Both the position numbers and the translations under genes were made by a program. This document shows, piece by piece, positions 22,494-35,840 of a DNA stretch of 64,000 bases. Source of the DNA: Acephala macrosclerotiorum (Eukaryota > Ascomycota > Leotiomycetes > Helotiales > Mollisiaceae); assembly GCA_014904845.1 (NCBI GenBank), contig MU119204.1, forward strand, positions 124,001 to 188,000, read 5' to 3'. Within the stretch, counting starts at the first letter, position 1. Every line of letters starts with the position of its first letter. A model generated the notes under the pieces. That model was not told where the DNA came from. It made no database searches and saw nothing but the letters and a program-made list of their open reading frames with translations.

Positions 22494-23299
22494 CGTGTCT
22501 GCCGAATAATTTCCAACTCAAGAATAAAATAAGGAGCGTTGTAAAGGAGGCGGGGTTATTCTTGCGTAGGATTCGAGGCTGAATCGACGAAGGAGTGAAA
22601 TGTATTGTTACACGTGGGTCATGCTCATGACGATCTGCAGGAATAATTGAAGGAGAGTGAAAGAGTTGTCAATTCATCATAGAGAGCTGCACGAGAAGGA
22701 GTAAAGAACGTCAATTCGTTGATGTTTTTGTTTAGATTCGGGTCGGGGGCAAAAGGCAATCGAAAGGTTCCACTTTTTGTTGAGAGTTGGGATATCGGAA
22801 GCGGTGCGTTGTCTCTACCAATCTCTTTGTTTTTCGTGACTCGTGAATTGATTTCGTGCATTCAGATCAGATGGAATTTGGGACACGCATTATATATTAA
22901 TACATTAGAAGCTGTGAAGTGTTTTGTCTTACCTCATCATGTATAATTTGGAGGAGGCGCAACTACCTGGTCGTCGTCATCCTAAACTCTGATAGGAGGC
23001 CGAAATAGGACCCCTTTTGACATACTGCACCTCGGTAAGCCAAGGGGCCACACGGTGAAATTTAGCGCCAGTGGCAATGATAATGTAACAACTCACGGTT
23101 CATGCTCTCACGTCAACAAGGAGAGTCTTGATTCTCATTCTCATTACCAGGGCGTTGTACTATGGACCTGTTGAACGCTCAATTCTGTAGAGAGGCTCGA
23201 TCAAGAGCCTCTGTATTAATTATATCGTATATCCCTCGCCCAACGCCGCCTCGTATGTACATGAATCCGCCATTCTTATTACTCAACACTCAAATCAAA
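22494..23299. other. Intergenic between CYP51 3' end and the Izh3-like promoter
   Basis: About 800 bp. No gene recognised. It must contain the Izh3-like gene promoter. Confidence 0.4.
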
Positions 23300-24980
<1,681 letters not shown>

Positions 24981-25915
24981 TCTGCGCCAGAGAAATACCA
25001 GAGGCGTTGAAGGAGTAAAGAAGGTAGAGTTGAGGAGAAGGCGTTGTTGAGGTTTGGAATTCTAGGAGCGAGCCTCCCTAAATGTTTTTCTGGATTTGAA
25101 GTCTCGCCCAATCTCGTCTCGCGGATTAGCCTTGTCCCTGGCGATCTTAGGGTCGTCGCCTCCTCCCGGACTCAAACCTGACCGACATCTTTGTATCGTA
25201 CGAGCAATCAACACATTAGACAGACCATTTTTCTATTGGTTTGATTATCTCCAAAATTTGTGAGAGGACGGAATCCCACTGTTTCGTGTTCGTATTGGAG
25301 ATCCCATAGCTTGTTTCCTGCAATGGCATGTGCCGCATCGACACATCTGGAGATCTTTTCAGGGGTAAGATCTGTATCATTCGATGCAGTCTGACTGAAC
25401 CCGAAAACGAGCATAGCCGCATATTTGTCGTCCAAGACGTGGCATCTGTCAGGTGATGAAATAGGGGCCTACTACGTAGTATGGCCCTTTGAAAAATTTG
25501 TTTTCGCTGCTACCTAATGGGAAATTGGCTATTCTTCGTCGTCCCGGTCCCGTTACTCGGAGCCTCTTGCGGAGTTGCACATACTTGGAGATATTGGCAA
25601 TCGCTCTGATAGGAATATCATAAAGTTCAATAGCGGCTTGTCAAATTTCCCTACCATTCATGCAGCAATTTCAGTTGTTCGCGAATTGTCGATGACAGGA
25701 GGGGCATTGGAGGGAACTTGTTCCATTGACGAGCAAGAGAACTGAATATATGTTCTATTCTCCATCTCGAGTAACTCCAATTTTAATACTGTACAGCTAT
25801 CTCATAAGTAAACGCTTCTTCATTATGTAATAATCGTTAGAGATATGCATGTTTTGAGCCCACCTATCCTCCAAAACTCCATGTTCTCAATCCTAAATAA
25901 CCAAATAGCTTCCTC
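24981..25915. other. CYP51 upstream region, no gene seen
   Basis: About 930 bp. A 75-codon minus-strand frame at 25208-25435 starts with TTG, not ATG, and has no recognised domain. I saw no tandem repeat or insertion in the CYP51 promoter of the kind linked to overexpression in other fungi. Confidence 0.45.
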
Positions 25916-27679
25916 TCATTCAACGAACTGTAACTCCTCCTTGCGTTGCGGAGCAAACTCATCCTTCCAGGTATCCCATATCCTTTCCAGCTCCTGGATA
26001 TACTCCTCATGCACACGGTCGATCTCTTCCTGCTCCGGCTTCGAGGACTGCATCACCCTGATGGGCTTACCAACAACGATGTTCAAGGGTCGTCGGTAAG
26101 GCATGAGTCCAACATCGTAGTTGAAGATTCCTCGAGCGTGGAATAGTGGTATTGTGAATCCCAGGATTTTCTTCACTAGAAGTTGAAATTTGTGAACGTT
26201 GGGATGTTCGTCCAATTGAACTTGCTCGTAAAGGTCGTTCTCACCGAATGCTAGAACAGGCACAAGATCTGCTCCAGTACGGATAGCAAGCTTGACGAAG
26301 CCTTTGCGGCGTTTGAGGACCAATCGCAGCTGGTGGGGTTGAGCATCTAAAGACTCTCTTGCACCTCCAATGACAATGGTTATGCCGCGCCCCATGCCTT
26401 CCTATAAGTTTTTTCAGCAAAAGATCACATACGGGGGTTTACTGTGTACATACGCCATTAGGACCTCCCTTAGAGAGGAGGTTCTCACAAGATTCTCTCG
26501 ATACCGAAGCTATACCCATAGCCAGCGCATAGTCTCGGTAGATGGGGATCCTGAGATTAGAGTCGAGTGTAAGAAGGGTGTTCTTGATTCCAGGAAACAG
26601 CTGCGAGAAGCCCAAAGCTTCAGTAGAAAAAGCTGCAAAAGCTCCCATGGAGATGATCCCGTGTGGATGATAGCCGAAAATATATTTCCTGGTGGGAGGA
26701 AGCTCTTGACTTCGGTGTAGTCTTGCTGGAAAATAAGAGGCAAATAAAGACCACACTGGTAAGAAGCGCATGAACTCGGATCGATGGCTGAGAGTTCCGG
26801 AAGTAGACGCCTTCGATGTCATGCAGTAGATCATGTAGGGTATTAAAATCGGCCAGAAAAGTGGTATCGCGCAGAGGAAGAAGAAAAGCGATACACAGCC
26901 GACGATGCAGAGCGTATGGAATAGAACAACCAGAGTCTGTAGTCGCCTGTGCAGAGGGACATTCATAGGAGCGAACCGAATAGCACTCCGTTCCCATCTC
27001 TGCCCAGCCACTTTCCCACTGGCAAGACCCTCCTCCTTCTTAGGCTTTTCTTGCTTTTCACTTGTACGAAGTTGTCGCTTGTAGTTCCCTGCCGGCTTGA
27101 CGCTGATAAGTTTGTTCCCATTCTGCTCGTTCTCAACCCTTTCAAAAACTGCGACATCCTTCTCCTTGCTCTTGGACTGGCTGTCTCTGTTGGGTTCCTT
27201 GATCTTTTCCTCGGAAGATGTCTTGTCTTGATACTCGTTGCTACTTCTCGAGGCGGCCTTTCGGTGCTTGTGTCGCGCAGGACTTCGCGGAGTGTCATCG
27301 AGTCCCTACTTAATGATCAATGAAGGTTCTATAGGACAGCTAGCAAAAGGCAGCATACAGTGACAGAATACTCCTGTTTAGACTTTTTCCTATCAACCCG
27401 AGGTCTCTCTTTTTCATTCTCCTTGGTATCCGGTACCCCAGTATCGACAATTCTCAGGACTGAGGCCGTATGCTTGCCTTCGCCATCCTTGGTACCATTG
27501 CTCCCGATCGATTTATTAGCATCATTCGTGCCGTTGGAATCTGTGGTACCATTTGTCCCATTCACAGGCGGCTCCTCCTCGACGGCATCTGCATATAACT
27601 TCGGAGGAAGATGCTGTTTCTGACGTTCTTCTGGCGCTGCCGGCTCAGCGTTGAGCGGGGGACTCGTGGGCGCGGCCAT
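25916..27679 (-). CDS. DGAT2: Diacylglycerol O-acyltransferase, DGAT2 family
   Basis: Three exons: ATG 27679 (MAAPTSPPLNAEPAAPEERQ) to QEYSVT, then GLDDTPRSPARHKHRK to SKGGPNG, then EGMGRGITIVIGGARES to the stop at 25916. The introns are GTATGC..AGTAG and GTATGT..TATAG, and both joins are in frame. About 220 N-terminal residues are hydrophilic and low in complexity. Two close membrane segments follow (TLVVLFHTLCIVGCVSLFFF and LFWPILIPYMIYC). The active-site motif is in KYIFGYHPHGIISMGAFAAF. Further family blocks are VIVIGGARES-type glycine motif, KRRKGFVKLAIRTGADLVP and GKPIRVMQ. The enzyme makes triacylglycerol from diacylglycerol and acyl-CoA at the ER or lipid droplet. The long N-terminal extension is typical of filamentous fungi. 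Confidence 0.95.
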
Positions 27680-28867
27680 TGGATGCTGACCGCTTTGGCA
27701 GATTAGTTCTAATCGCTCAACTTTGCGATAACCAGAATAAGGAGTCTCGCGGTAGTAGAAAGGGTTGAGAGATGGTTAGAGGAGGTTGGTCCACCAGGGG
27801 AAGCTTTGCGCTGTCTTCGAGATGAGACGTCATCAGCAGTCTAGCGAATCTGGGGCAACTTTTAAGACATTTCGATGCATGTGATTAACCAAATGCGAAT
27901 CGAGAACCAAGACAATCTGTAAGATGATTTTCTAATCCACAAGAACTCTAAAAATCTACGAGAAAAGTTGAGAATCTCGGAAGAGAAACGTTCAAAGGGT
28001 TTGCCCAAGTTTGCCCAAGTTTGGGAGAATAATGATTTGCGGTTGTTTCTGCGAATTGTGTTGTGAGATATGGATCCTGGCGCCGCGCACCATGAAAAGG
28101 TTGAAGATTTGAAGCTTGTTTAGACGACAATTCTATTCGTGACTATGATTTTGTTGGGCCTGGATGATATTCACATGGCACTCAATTCACTCACGATATT
28201 GTTTCGTGTTGAGAAGCACAATGATGGTACAGGCCTGGAACAATCTAAGGTCCGGGATCTGTCGGGACTGCCATACAGCAAGGATGTGAAGGTTCTATCT
28301 CTGGAATTACCTATGTTCTCATTCGCTATAATGCTATCAGTGTGCCCTTCGATATTGAGTCCCACAGGGAATGTTTCTAGGATGCAAATGTTCTAAAGAA
28401 CATATATTATGAATTGTATAGTGACCCTACTGTGCAAGGAATAGTCATAAAGCCTTCCTAGCCACAAAGCAAGAGCAACTTTCGCTCAGAGTATGTGACA
28501 ACACCGACTTATAATACAAATCTCCGAACCCAAGCCAGCCCTCCCTTCCAGACCAGGTTTTACCCCCGTGAAACAAATGAAAACAAGTGACTCGTAAGGT
28601 GAATAAGCAACAAGCGAGAGAAAGCCAGACGGCGCTCTATGAATGGCAAGTACTTTTTAAATTTGCCCAAATCCCGACATTCTTCCCAAACGCCTCCACC
28701 ACCATCATCCATTGCAGTTCGTGCGAATGACTTTGTTGCCGAAGAACAAGTCGGATGTCTATCATTACATCGATTTTCGCTGCCCGACGCCATGCAGAAA
28801 TGAACGTACGCCAGATATGACCGAACATAGGACACTATCGTGTACTTGCATCCTATGTGTATTACTG
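27680..28867. other. Intergenic, no gene seen
   Basis: About 1.2 kb between the DGAT2 start and the stop of the zinc-finger gene. It has a small tandem duplication of 11 bp (GTTTGCCCAAG) near 27999-28020 and otherwise nothing recognised. Confidence 0.4.
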
Positions 28868-31048
28868 TTATGATTGACCCTGGTTAGAAGGGTGCTGAGA
28901 TTGGTTCTGGGCGTTGAGTTGATTCCGCAAAGAGAAGACTTCCTCTGAAAGTCGGTTTATCTTATCTTCCTGGCTCTTCTCCTTGCTTTCCATTTGTTGG
29001 ACCTTCTCAGATAGTTGTTTCACCTTGTCTTCTAAACTCTGTACATAAGCCCAGACACCGCGATCGCCAGCAGCAAAGAGATTGTTGCTGCTATCGCCAC
29101 TGCCACTCCCTTGATGGTGAGGAGGTCCCCGTGTTGGAGTTAATCCTCCTTGCTGCTGAAACATTGTGTTTGGTGATGTCGGACCTGGAGCTGATTGCCC
29201 CTGCTGAGGACCTTGAGATCCATTCTGGGAATTCTGCTGCGCGGGAGTCTGACTGGGTAAAGTGTATCTTTGATCGGGAGGTGCTAAGCCTGCAAGACCT
29301 GGAAGCTTAGGACCATGTGACGTACTATGGGGAGAAGGGAGTGACATTCCTGGAGGAGATGCTCGTCCTGACTGCCGGCGACCAAAGTGTTGTTGCTGGA
29401 ACTGTGTAGTCAAGCTTGGTGATCTTTGCCTGTTGATGGATGAATCGTGTCCAAGCTGGTGCGAGACCATTCCTGCTGGACTGAGAGGTTTGGGACTCTC
29501 AGTCATACCACTTTGCGAAAACATCGATGTTCCGCCAGTGCTAAGAGGCAGTGAAGAGATACTTGTGTTTGGAGTGTGGCCGCCAACCACACTGTTTTGC
29601 ATGCTTGGAGATGTGCCAGAGCTCGAAGTTCCTCGCTCAGCACTTGGAGGATACAGACCCCCAGTGGACTGACCAGGCCGGGGCCCGGCTGGCGGGTACG
29701 TGCTGGGCGTACGAGAGTGTGTAGCATAGTTATCACCACTACCTGAGCCGCTAACATGCTGTGCTTTGATACTTGGAAGACTGAATCGTCGTCGGTCTTC
29801 CTCACTCATTTCGTTCTCTCCTGGATGAGGCGTGCCGTTGGTATACATGACTCCTTCCATCCCAGTATCGTCACCATCCCCAGCATTGGAACCCTCATAA
29901 TCATCATCACCACCGAAACTACCCATACTAGCTCTTCTCCCAGCACAGCCACCTTGACCCTTGCTGTGGCGGGCCAAGGCGTCACCTCTGGCAAATTTCC
30001 GATCGCATTTAGGACAAATGTGTGGGCGCTCTCCGGTATGTAATTTCATGTGGCGCTTCAAGTCATGTAGTCTTCGGAACCTCATATTGCATGTTTGACA
30101 GACATAAGGCTTTTCCTGACTGTGTGTCAAAAGGTGACTCTTGAGATTGTGATGTCGTGTAAATTCGGTTTCGCAGTAGGGACATTTGTGCTTCTTTTGT
30201 GAAGGCGACCTAGGTGCCAATTGTTGACCAGGCATGGGTAAACTCATTCCTCTGGAGGGAAGTCGTGACGAATCTGCTTGCGCCAATACGTTGCCCGGGA
30301 ACGACACAGCACGATTTGACGACTGCTCGTCATGAGGTTGTAAGTGCGGCATTCCTCCGGCTCTTGTGTCTCGAGATTCGGTCTCGATCGCATTAGCCAT
30401 TGCTGCGGGACTGGCCATAGCTGTTGAGCTTGCTGTTGCAGTCTGCGCTGTACTTCCCAAGCTGGCGAGGCTGGTCACACTTGCTGGACTTGTCTCCGAT
30501 TTATCTTCGAATTGCATGGGACTCGGAATTGAGATGGCATTTGCAGCAGTTGACAATCCCTCACTCATCATGGTCGTGGCTACAGGAGCGTCTTGTGGCT
30601 TGCTCATCCCAGCCCCACCACCAGCCATGAGTGAAGCTAGAGCTCTGTGCCCTGGGTTCTCGCTCATCGCAGGTGGCAGACCCCTTTGAGCCTCTTCCCT
30701 CTTCCTCCGCTCGTCAGCCAAAGCTGCTGCACCTGTGAGAGGTGCTGGCGAGAATCCCGGTGAAAATGTGCCCTTGAAGCGTGGCGATTTCGGAGACGGC
30801 GAACCCACTAATCCTGCATTCGCAATCGTTGTCAAGCTTGAATTCTGTGTCTGCTCCGATCGTCCTCTCTTCAGCGATTTCGTTCGAGCTGGATCTGATT
30901 CGGCGATGGTGCCGGGTGCTGACAAGTTGGTGGTGAAGACGGGAGCTGCTACTCCTCCTTGCTCGGAATCCATCAGGTATGGTACACTGCTATCCAATCC
31001 TATGCTGGTATGAAGACCTTCGTTTGAGGTTTTCTCGCATACAAACAT
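28868..31048 (-). CDS. C2H2 zinc-finger transcription factor with C-terminal coiled coil
   Basis: Intronless frame of 726 residues from ATG 31048. ATG 30973 (MDSEQGGVAAPVFTTNLSAP) is an alternative start that would drop 25 residues. Residues 1-285 are low-complexity and Ser/Pro/Ala-rich. Three consecutive fingers span about 288-365: HKCPYCETEFTRHHNLKSH, YVCQTCNMRFRRLHDLKRH and HICPKCDRKFARGDALARH, with Krueppel-type linkers (HTGERP). The third finger is unusual in ending with a cysteine after GQGG, a C2HC form conserved in this fungal family. A Gln/Ser/Pro-rich region follows, and a coiled coil at the C-terminus (WAYVQSLEDKVKQLSEKVQQ) suggests dimerisation. It is a nuclear regulator by family. 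I do not assign an orthologue name. The promoter region upstream is long (1.3 kb), typical of a regulated gene. Confidence 0.9.
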   Translation of the reverse strand: MFVCEKTSNEGLHTSIGLDSSVPYLMDSEQGGVAAPVFTTNLSAPGTIAESDPARTKSLKRGRSEQTQNSSLTTIANAGLVGSPSPKSPRFKGTFSPGFSPAPLTGAAALADERRKREEAQRGLPPAMSENPGHRALASLMAGGGAGMSKPQDAPVATTMMSEGLSTAANAISIPSPMQFEDKSETSPASVTSLASLGSTAQTATASSTAMASPAAMANAIETESRDTRAGGMPHLQPHDEQSSNRAVSFPGNVLAQADSSRLPSRGMSLPMPGQQLAPRSPSQKKHKCPYCETEFTRHHNLKSHLLTHSQEKPYVCQTCNMRFRRLHDLKRHMKLHTGERPHICPKCDRKFARGDALARHSKGQGGCAGRRASMGSFGGDDDYEGSNAGDGDDTGMEGVMYTNGTPHPGENEMSEEDRRRFSLPSIKAQHVSGSGSGDNYATHSRTPSTYPPAGPRPGQSTGGLYPPSAERGTSSSGTSPSMQNSVVGGHTPNTSISSLPLSTGGTSMFSQSGMTESPKPLSPAGMVSHQLGHDSSINRQRSPSLTTQFQQQHFGRRQSGRASPPGMSLPSPHSTSHGPKLPGLAGLAPPDQRYTLPSQTPAQQNSQNGSQGPQQGQSAPGPTSPNTMFQQQGGLTPTRGPPHHQGSGSGDSSNNLFAAGDRGVWAYVQSLEDKVKQLSEKVQQMESKEKSQEDKINRLSEEVFSLRNQLNAQNQSQHPSNQGQS

Positions 31049-32362
31049 TCACTGTTTGCTCTTGTCTTGCACTGATCTGGTCGTCACGGTCGCGTGGTGG
31101 TCTAGAGGCTCATTTCGAGTTCTGATGTGGTATTGAAGTGAGGGGTGACAGGTTCAATTCGGATCGCAAGGGTTCTATAAAGGTCAGGAACCACCGGGAA
31201 ACACTATTAAGTAGTCACTCTTGTACATACAATGATGCGCCCTCAGAGCCTCCCGGCTGCACGAATTGCGCGCAGCTCCGAGCTTCTGCTGGTCGTTTTC
31301 GAATTTTTGTTCTGCGGCCTCACTGGGCATAACTCGGTGCTGTAGCACGGCTGCTGAGGCCGGTGATTCGAGAGATAGTCGAGAGAAATCAATGGGCTGA
31401 AGGGTCGCAAGTCAGTCGGCCATCACTGCGCACGACAATGAATGGAATCGAGAGTTGTACGGAGGAAAGTGAAGCTGAGGGCAGCGGTGGTTGAGCAACG
31501 AGGCGCAGTCACAGCCCATGTCATCTCTTAGGCCGGTGTGGTTAGAGTCCGAATGGGGTAGCAGAATCAACGGGACTCTCAAGGAACGCCACTCTTAACG
31601 ATCAGCTTTCCAGCCACAACATCTCCAATCACAAATGGGCACGCTTCTGCCAGACTACGGGGAAATGGCAGACTAGAAGGCGCACATCTTTCTGTGAGAT
31701 TTTCTGCTTTTCTCGAGGGGACTGGATTGTTTGCCGATGTCCTGATTCGAAAGGCTTCCGCCTCGTCAGGGCTAACTCTAACCAGAATTGACGTGCATGC
31801 ATATCAATATTTGTGTGTGCTTTGTCCAGGACATCGATCTTTTCAGGTCTCCATCCCGGGCAACACGACCATCGCTCTCCCTTCTCCACAGGCACAACAT
31901 GCAGAACCCTGGTCATAACAACCGTCGAGAGTCTGCCTTCAGTTGCCGACCCTGAATAAACGGGAGAGATATTGACCAGCAGGTCAGGATGAATTAGCCG
32001 ATCGATATTATATTCTACGCTCCTTTCAGACGTACGAGTCGTAGTACGCCATACCGGTCACTTAAAGCTTTGCCTTGGCACCAACAGAAAGATGGATTTG
32101 ACATGACGAGGCATTATCATTCGAGGAGCTGACTGGTCTTTTTCAAATCTCACTCCATTTTCAGGTAGTGTTGCCAGTGCCACACTGTACGGTAAATGGC
32201 TGATATCATTTTCAGGTTTAGCCCACCTACGCCACATTGTGTCCCCTCTAAGCCACGGCAACTTGAGCGTCCACTCAACGTCAAGACAGAACTCCCCTCT
32301 TCCTGACCCGCCCTTGCCTTCCAGACCAATCTGTGCGTACGAGCCTAAACAACCCAGGACAA
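31049..32362. other. Long upstream region of the zinc-finger gene
   Basis: About 1.3 kb with no recognised gene. A tRNA-like B-box resemblance near 31150 was examined and rejected. Confidence 0.4.
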
Positions 32363-32893
32363 ATGCAGGCGAGCGGGTATGACCTCACACTTTCCCAGCC
32401 TTCCCTCATCAAGCCTCGCTTAGCTCCCCCTGATTCGTCATTGGACCAATTGAAGCATCTTAAATACCGAGAGGAGAAGAGTCCGTTAGAAAACTATATC
32501 GAAAATCTCTGTGTCAAGGATCTAGGGCCCTCGAAATCGAATGAACGCATGCTGACGAGGACCAGAAAAACTTCCTCGGTGTTCAGCCGCAGCAAAAATC
32601 CTGCACGTGATATCGAAGACTTCAGCCTCCCCATCAGGCAACGACGTCCGGGAGTGGCAGTCGATGCGGTCCAATCGAAGCATAGTCATGCCTCATCACG
32701 CTATGTTCAGCCCCTTCAGCTTCGTAGACTATATCCGTTGTCCCTTGACATATTAGAGATGGCTACACGGTACTACCGTCGAGAAAGCCTCATCCTTCGC
32801 CACAGCAACTTCGCACTTCCAGACTTGTACAAGGAGACGAAACGAGATGTGGCTGTAAGGAGGACCGAGTTTGTGTACAGCTTCACTCTTTGA
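32363..32893 (+). CDS. Hypothetical protein, 176 residues, uncertain
   Basis: An intronless frame from ATG 32363 (MQASGYDLTLSQPSLIKP) to the stop at 32891-32893. The sequence is basic, hydrophilic and not strongly repetitive (KYREEKSPLENYIENLCVK, YRRESLILRHSNFALPDLYK). No domain, signal peptide or membrane segment was recognised. The composition is more protein-like than neighbouring shadow frames, and it lies between two genes that leave room for it. It may be a lineage-specific gene or chance. Confidence 0.35.
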   Translation: MQASGYDLTLSQPSLIKPRLAPPDSSLDQLKHLKYREEKSPLENYIENLCVKDLGPSKSNERMLTRTRKTSSVFSRSKNPARDIEDFSLPIRQRRPGVAVDAVQSKHSHASSRYVQPLQLRRLYPLSLDILEMATRYYRRESLILRHSNFALPDLYKETKRDVAVRRTEFVYSFTL

Positions 32894-33148
32894 GGTAGGA
32901 CAGTAGGAGTCGATACAGGTTACAAACCCTTCGGACACTTCCGAGGGAGTGTTTCACAGCCGTGGTGCAGTCACGGCATGTCCGTGTATACTTGACCTTT
33001 TGAGAGAAACTTCGCTTCTATTGTTCTCAGGTTCATATTCAGTAATCTGTTTGGGTATCTGGTCTTCCCATAGTCCATCGTCTGCCTGCGATGCGTTCTC
33101 GATATCTTCAGGATCTGTAAGGATGAATGGAAAGTGAATACCTAACTT

Positions 33149-34457
33149 CTAGCCTGGATTTTCACCGACAACTTCTCCAATGTCCGTCTCTGGCCTTTCA
33201 GGATAGCTAGAACACCGATGAGTCAGTAGTCCCCTATGAAAATCGTCTGGAGGGAGCGAGGGAAGTTGACTCAGATATGGCCGATGAAAAGAAGAGAGAA
33301 GTATATCTCAAGAACAAAGCAAGGGGCAAGGAGAAATTGAAGAAGCGTGTGGGTACTCACTCTCCTTCAGACATAGGATAGATACCCTTCGGGCTTTTCC
33401 CCAGACCGCCACCAGCTTGCTCTGTTAACTCCCACTCTACCAAGTCGACGCCCTCTCCAAAGTTGAAGATTCTGAAATCCGCGTTCTCATATTTCTTCTG
33501 GCTGACACCACACCTGAGGAAGCCAGAGTGACTGACGACTGCAATGACTTTCTCTGGTCTTTCTTTGATGAGTTTCTTGGCACGAGTTCCTCTCTCCGTC
33601 AACCCTTGTCTCGTGTATTCTGTGACACGAAATCAGTAACCGAAAGCCTTGATGCTACCCACTGTTGAGTTTGAAACTTCCTTGTAACAATCTTGATGAA
33701 TCGGGATTGCATCTTGGACTATAGTGCGTACCATAGATTCCAGTCTTGGAAGGATAAACTGGGTCAACAGATGACCAGTCGAATTGAGGCCATTCCTTCT
33801 CCATCAACGAGATAGGCGTTCCGGTATCACAGGGTTTGGCTGAATTCTCTTGCCATTCTGGTCCAAGGACAACGGGGACCCCACGTTCCACTTGAAGGAT
33901 GAACGTCAGCACTGCTCTTTCGGATGATGTAGGTATTGGATGGCAGATGTGAAGTATCTCGCTAAACAATTTTATGCATGACCTAGCACTGGCAAGATAG
34001 GCCTCGTCGAAGTTCCAAGGAAATACAGACATGCCGATTACTATCAACACAAAGAAAAAGACTTACTCAGCCAACCGAGTGCCTGCTGTGCGGTTTGCAA
34101 AGTCCTTCTCATTGGGCTGACCACGATGAGTTCGATTTGCTGGGCAAGAGGAAGTTCATTTTGCAGATGTCTCGCAAGTTCCTCGCATTGTTTTCCGAAG
34201 CCGAGATCGGTCAGAGCCGGGTCATGGAGTTCATAGTCTTGTAGAGAAAGCATCAGCCAAGATTCCTGAAAACTTAACTTGCAGTCTGTTGCAGACTAGA
34301 ACATCTGAACTCTCTATACTGGCGACCTCTGAACTGGGAGACTTATTTGATACGTCTAGGTCCCTTGTTAGCAGCTGTCCTGAAGCCAGAACTTTGATAT
34401 TGAAAACCTACTGTGTAGTGCTTCTGCATGGCGGATCAATATCACAGTTGGTGTCAT
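33149..34457 (-). CDS. Histidine phosphatase superfamily protein (branch 1, phosphoglycerate mutase-like)
   Basis: Five exons join in frame. Exon 1 starts at ATG 34457 (MTPTVILIRHAEALHN), followed by YELHDPALTDLGFGKQC and VVSPMRRTLQTAQQALGWL, then ERGVPVVLGPEWQENSAKPC, then EYTRQGLTERGTRAKKL to AVVSHSGFLRCGV, and finally DYPERPETDIGEVVGENPG with a TAG at 33149-33151. The catalytic RHA (RHG-type) histidine is at residue 10. The second histidine is in VVSHSGFL, and the phosphate-binding arginines are in SPMRRTLQTA. Fungal members are general phosphatases of unknown substrate, and true glycolytic mutase activity is unlikely because the sequence is diverged. Cytosolic. The start is 201 bp from that of STK19 on the other strand, so the two probably share a promoter region. 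Confidence 0.9.
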
Positions 34458-34658
34458 ATTGACGTTCCTCCGAAAGCTGGACCTTGCAACAAGTTTCTCT
34501 TTCCTGTTGTTCAGGAACAAGTTTGGGGAAGGCTTGCAAGGCTGAAGAGTCGCTAATAGATCGTTCACTAGCTTGCCCCACCGCAATCCTGTCGAATCAC
34601 TTAAATGCAGGCAACCGACCTCCTTCCATCTTCTTTCAACCGCAAACATCAATACAGC
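34458..34658. promoter_or_regulatory. Divergent promoter of the histidine phosphatase and STK19 genes
   Basis: Only 201 bp separate the start codons of two divergently transcribed genes, so this interval must carry initiation signals for both. No clear TATA box is seen. The longer STK19 frame begins at an ATG inside this interval (34605). Confidence 0.55.
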
Positions 34659-35840
34659 ATGAGCTTCAAATTCTCTGCTGCACATTCCAGTCGTATAAAG
34701 AAATCGAACAAGCCACCGAACCCCAAACGAAACTCCTCAACTGGCTCGCCGTTTGCTTCCCTCCCTCGGCGCAAACCAATCCAGAGGTCAGCCTCGAAAC
34801 CCGACACGCCTGGTGAAGAAGATGAGGACTTCTTCGGGGATCGTCTGGACGATATCGGCCTTGCCAAAATATTAGCGACCGACCTGACCCTTCGCGATGT
34901 TTCGCAGGCTATCCTTTACATTCGGGGCAAGATGTGGAGCAATATACCAGAGAGGGCCGGGATGAACTCAACTCGAATAGCAGAGGTTCTGAGCTTTCGT
35001 TCTTCGCTGCCACCTATCATTACGGTCTCCCATGTTCAAGCATTACTGAACTCACCCACCACAGTTGAGCGCGAAATTGCAGAGCTGATCAGGAAGGGAG
35101 TTATAAGAAAGGTGGTCGTCGGTGGTAGAGGAGGCATGGGAGAGGCGCTGATACTGGCCAAAGATCTGGATGAGATGGTCAACAGTAGCAACCTTGAACA
35201 GCCTCTTAAGGAAAAGTTCATTACAGTCCTACATGAAAACCCCGCGGCACTTAAGATACCTCGTTCTCTACTCCTGGATCAAGATGTTAAAGACATAATG
35301 CACGCTGGATTTCTCACTACTTCTACGCCAAATTGGACCTCGACGGATGTCTTCTCTAAGGTGGGGGATGGCTCTCGAGGAACATTGACATCCATAAATA
35401 GTATTTCCAAGGCGGCTTCCGGTTCTCTTGCAGCAGTTGGAGGGGAGGGAGCCGTGCATGCCGTGGGGGGAAGTGGAGGCGGGGCAAGACTTCCTGGAAC
35501 AGGGGAATACTCACTTGCAATTCCTACTACCGGGCCACTTCTCAAACTTCTTACAAATGCTCGTGCACATCTTGTTTCCCTACTCTCAAAATCCAAATAC
35601 CGAGAGGCACCCGAACAACTCTTGCATCAACATTGGGACGGCAACATCGAATCTGTTGATGCAGCGAGTACAGCCAAGAGAAACAGAGGGGTGTTTGCAG
35701 GAGTGCTACCCGGACGAACAAGGAAGTGGAAACAGTTTTATGGTTTAACCTTCGAATTTATCTTGGAAGAATGTGTTGGAGCTGGTCTGCTCGAGGTTTT
35801 TGATACTGCAAGTATCGGGAGAGGCGTCCGAGCTTTATAA
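34659..35840 (+). CDS. STK19: STK19-family winged-helix protein
   Basis: Intronless. ATG 34659 (MSFKFSAAHSSRIKKSNKPP) gives 393 residues, and ATG 34605 would add 18. A basic N-terminal tail precedes the conserved part: DIGLAKILATDLTLRDVSQA, LPPIITVSHVQALLNSP, TTVEREIAELIRKGVIRKVV and GGRGGMGEALILAKDLDEM. These correspond to the tandem winged helices of STK19. A glycine-rich loop (VGGEGAVHAVGGSGGGARLP) interrupts the C-terminal half, which ends in RKWKQFYGLTFEFILEECVG. Despite the name, recent work describes STK19 as a DNA/chromatin-binding protein in transcription-coupled repair and not a kinase. The fungal role is inferred from that. No kinase motifs are visible here. Confidence 0.88.
   Translation: MSFKFSAAHSSRIKKSNKPPNPKRNSSTGSPFASLPRRKPIQRSASKPDTPGEEDEDFFGDRLDDIGLAKILATDLTLRDVSQAILYIRGKMWSNIPERAGMNSTRIAEVLSFRSSLPPIITVSHVQALLNSPTTVEREIAELIRKGVIRKVVVGGRGGMGEALILAKDLDEMVNSSNLEQPLKEKFITVLHENPAALKIPRSLLLDQDVKDIMHAGFLTTSTPNWTSTDVFSKVGDGSRGTLTSINSISKAASGSLAAVGGEGAVHAVGGSGGGARLPGTGEYSLAIPTTGPLLKLLTNARAHLVSLLSKSKYREAPEQLLHQHWDGNIESVDAASTAKRNRGVFAGVLPGRTRKWKQFYGLTFEFILEECVGAGLLEVFDTASIGRGVRAL

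Noticed and set aside
25208..25435. 75-codon minus-strand frame with protein-like sequence
   Set aside because: Starts with TTG, no ATG upstream in frame, no splice sites found to extend it and no known domain.
31060..31180. tRNA-like A-box and B-box resemblance (GGTTCAATTCG)
   Set aside because: The T-stem does not pair (ACAGG against CGGAT) and no acceptor stem can be formed.
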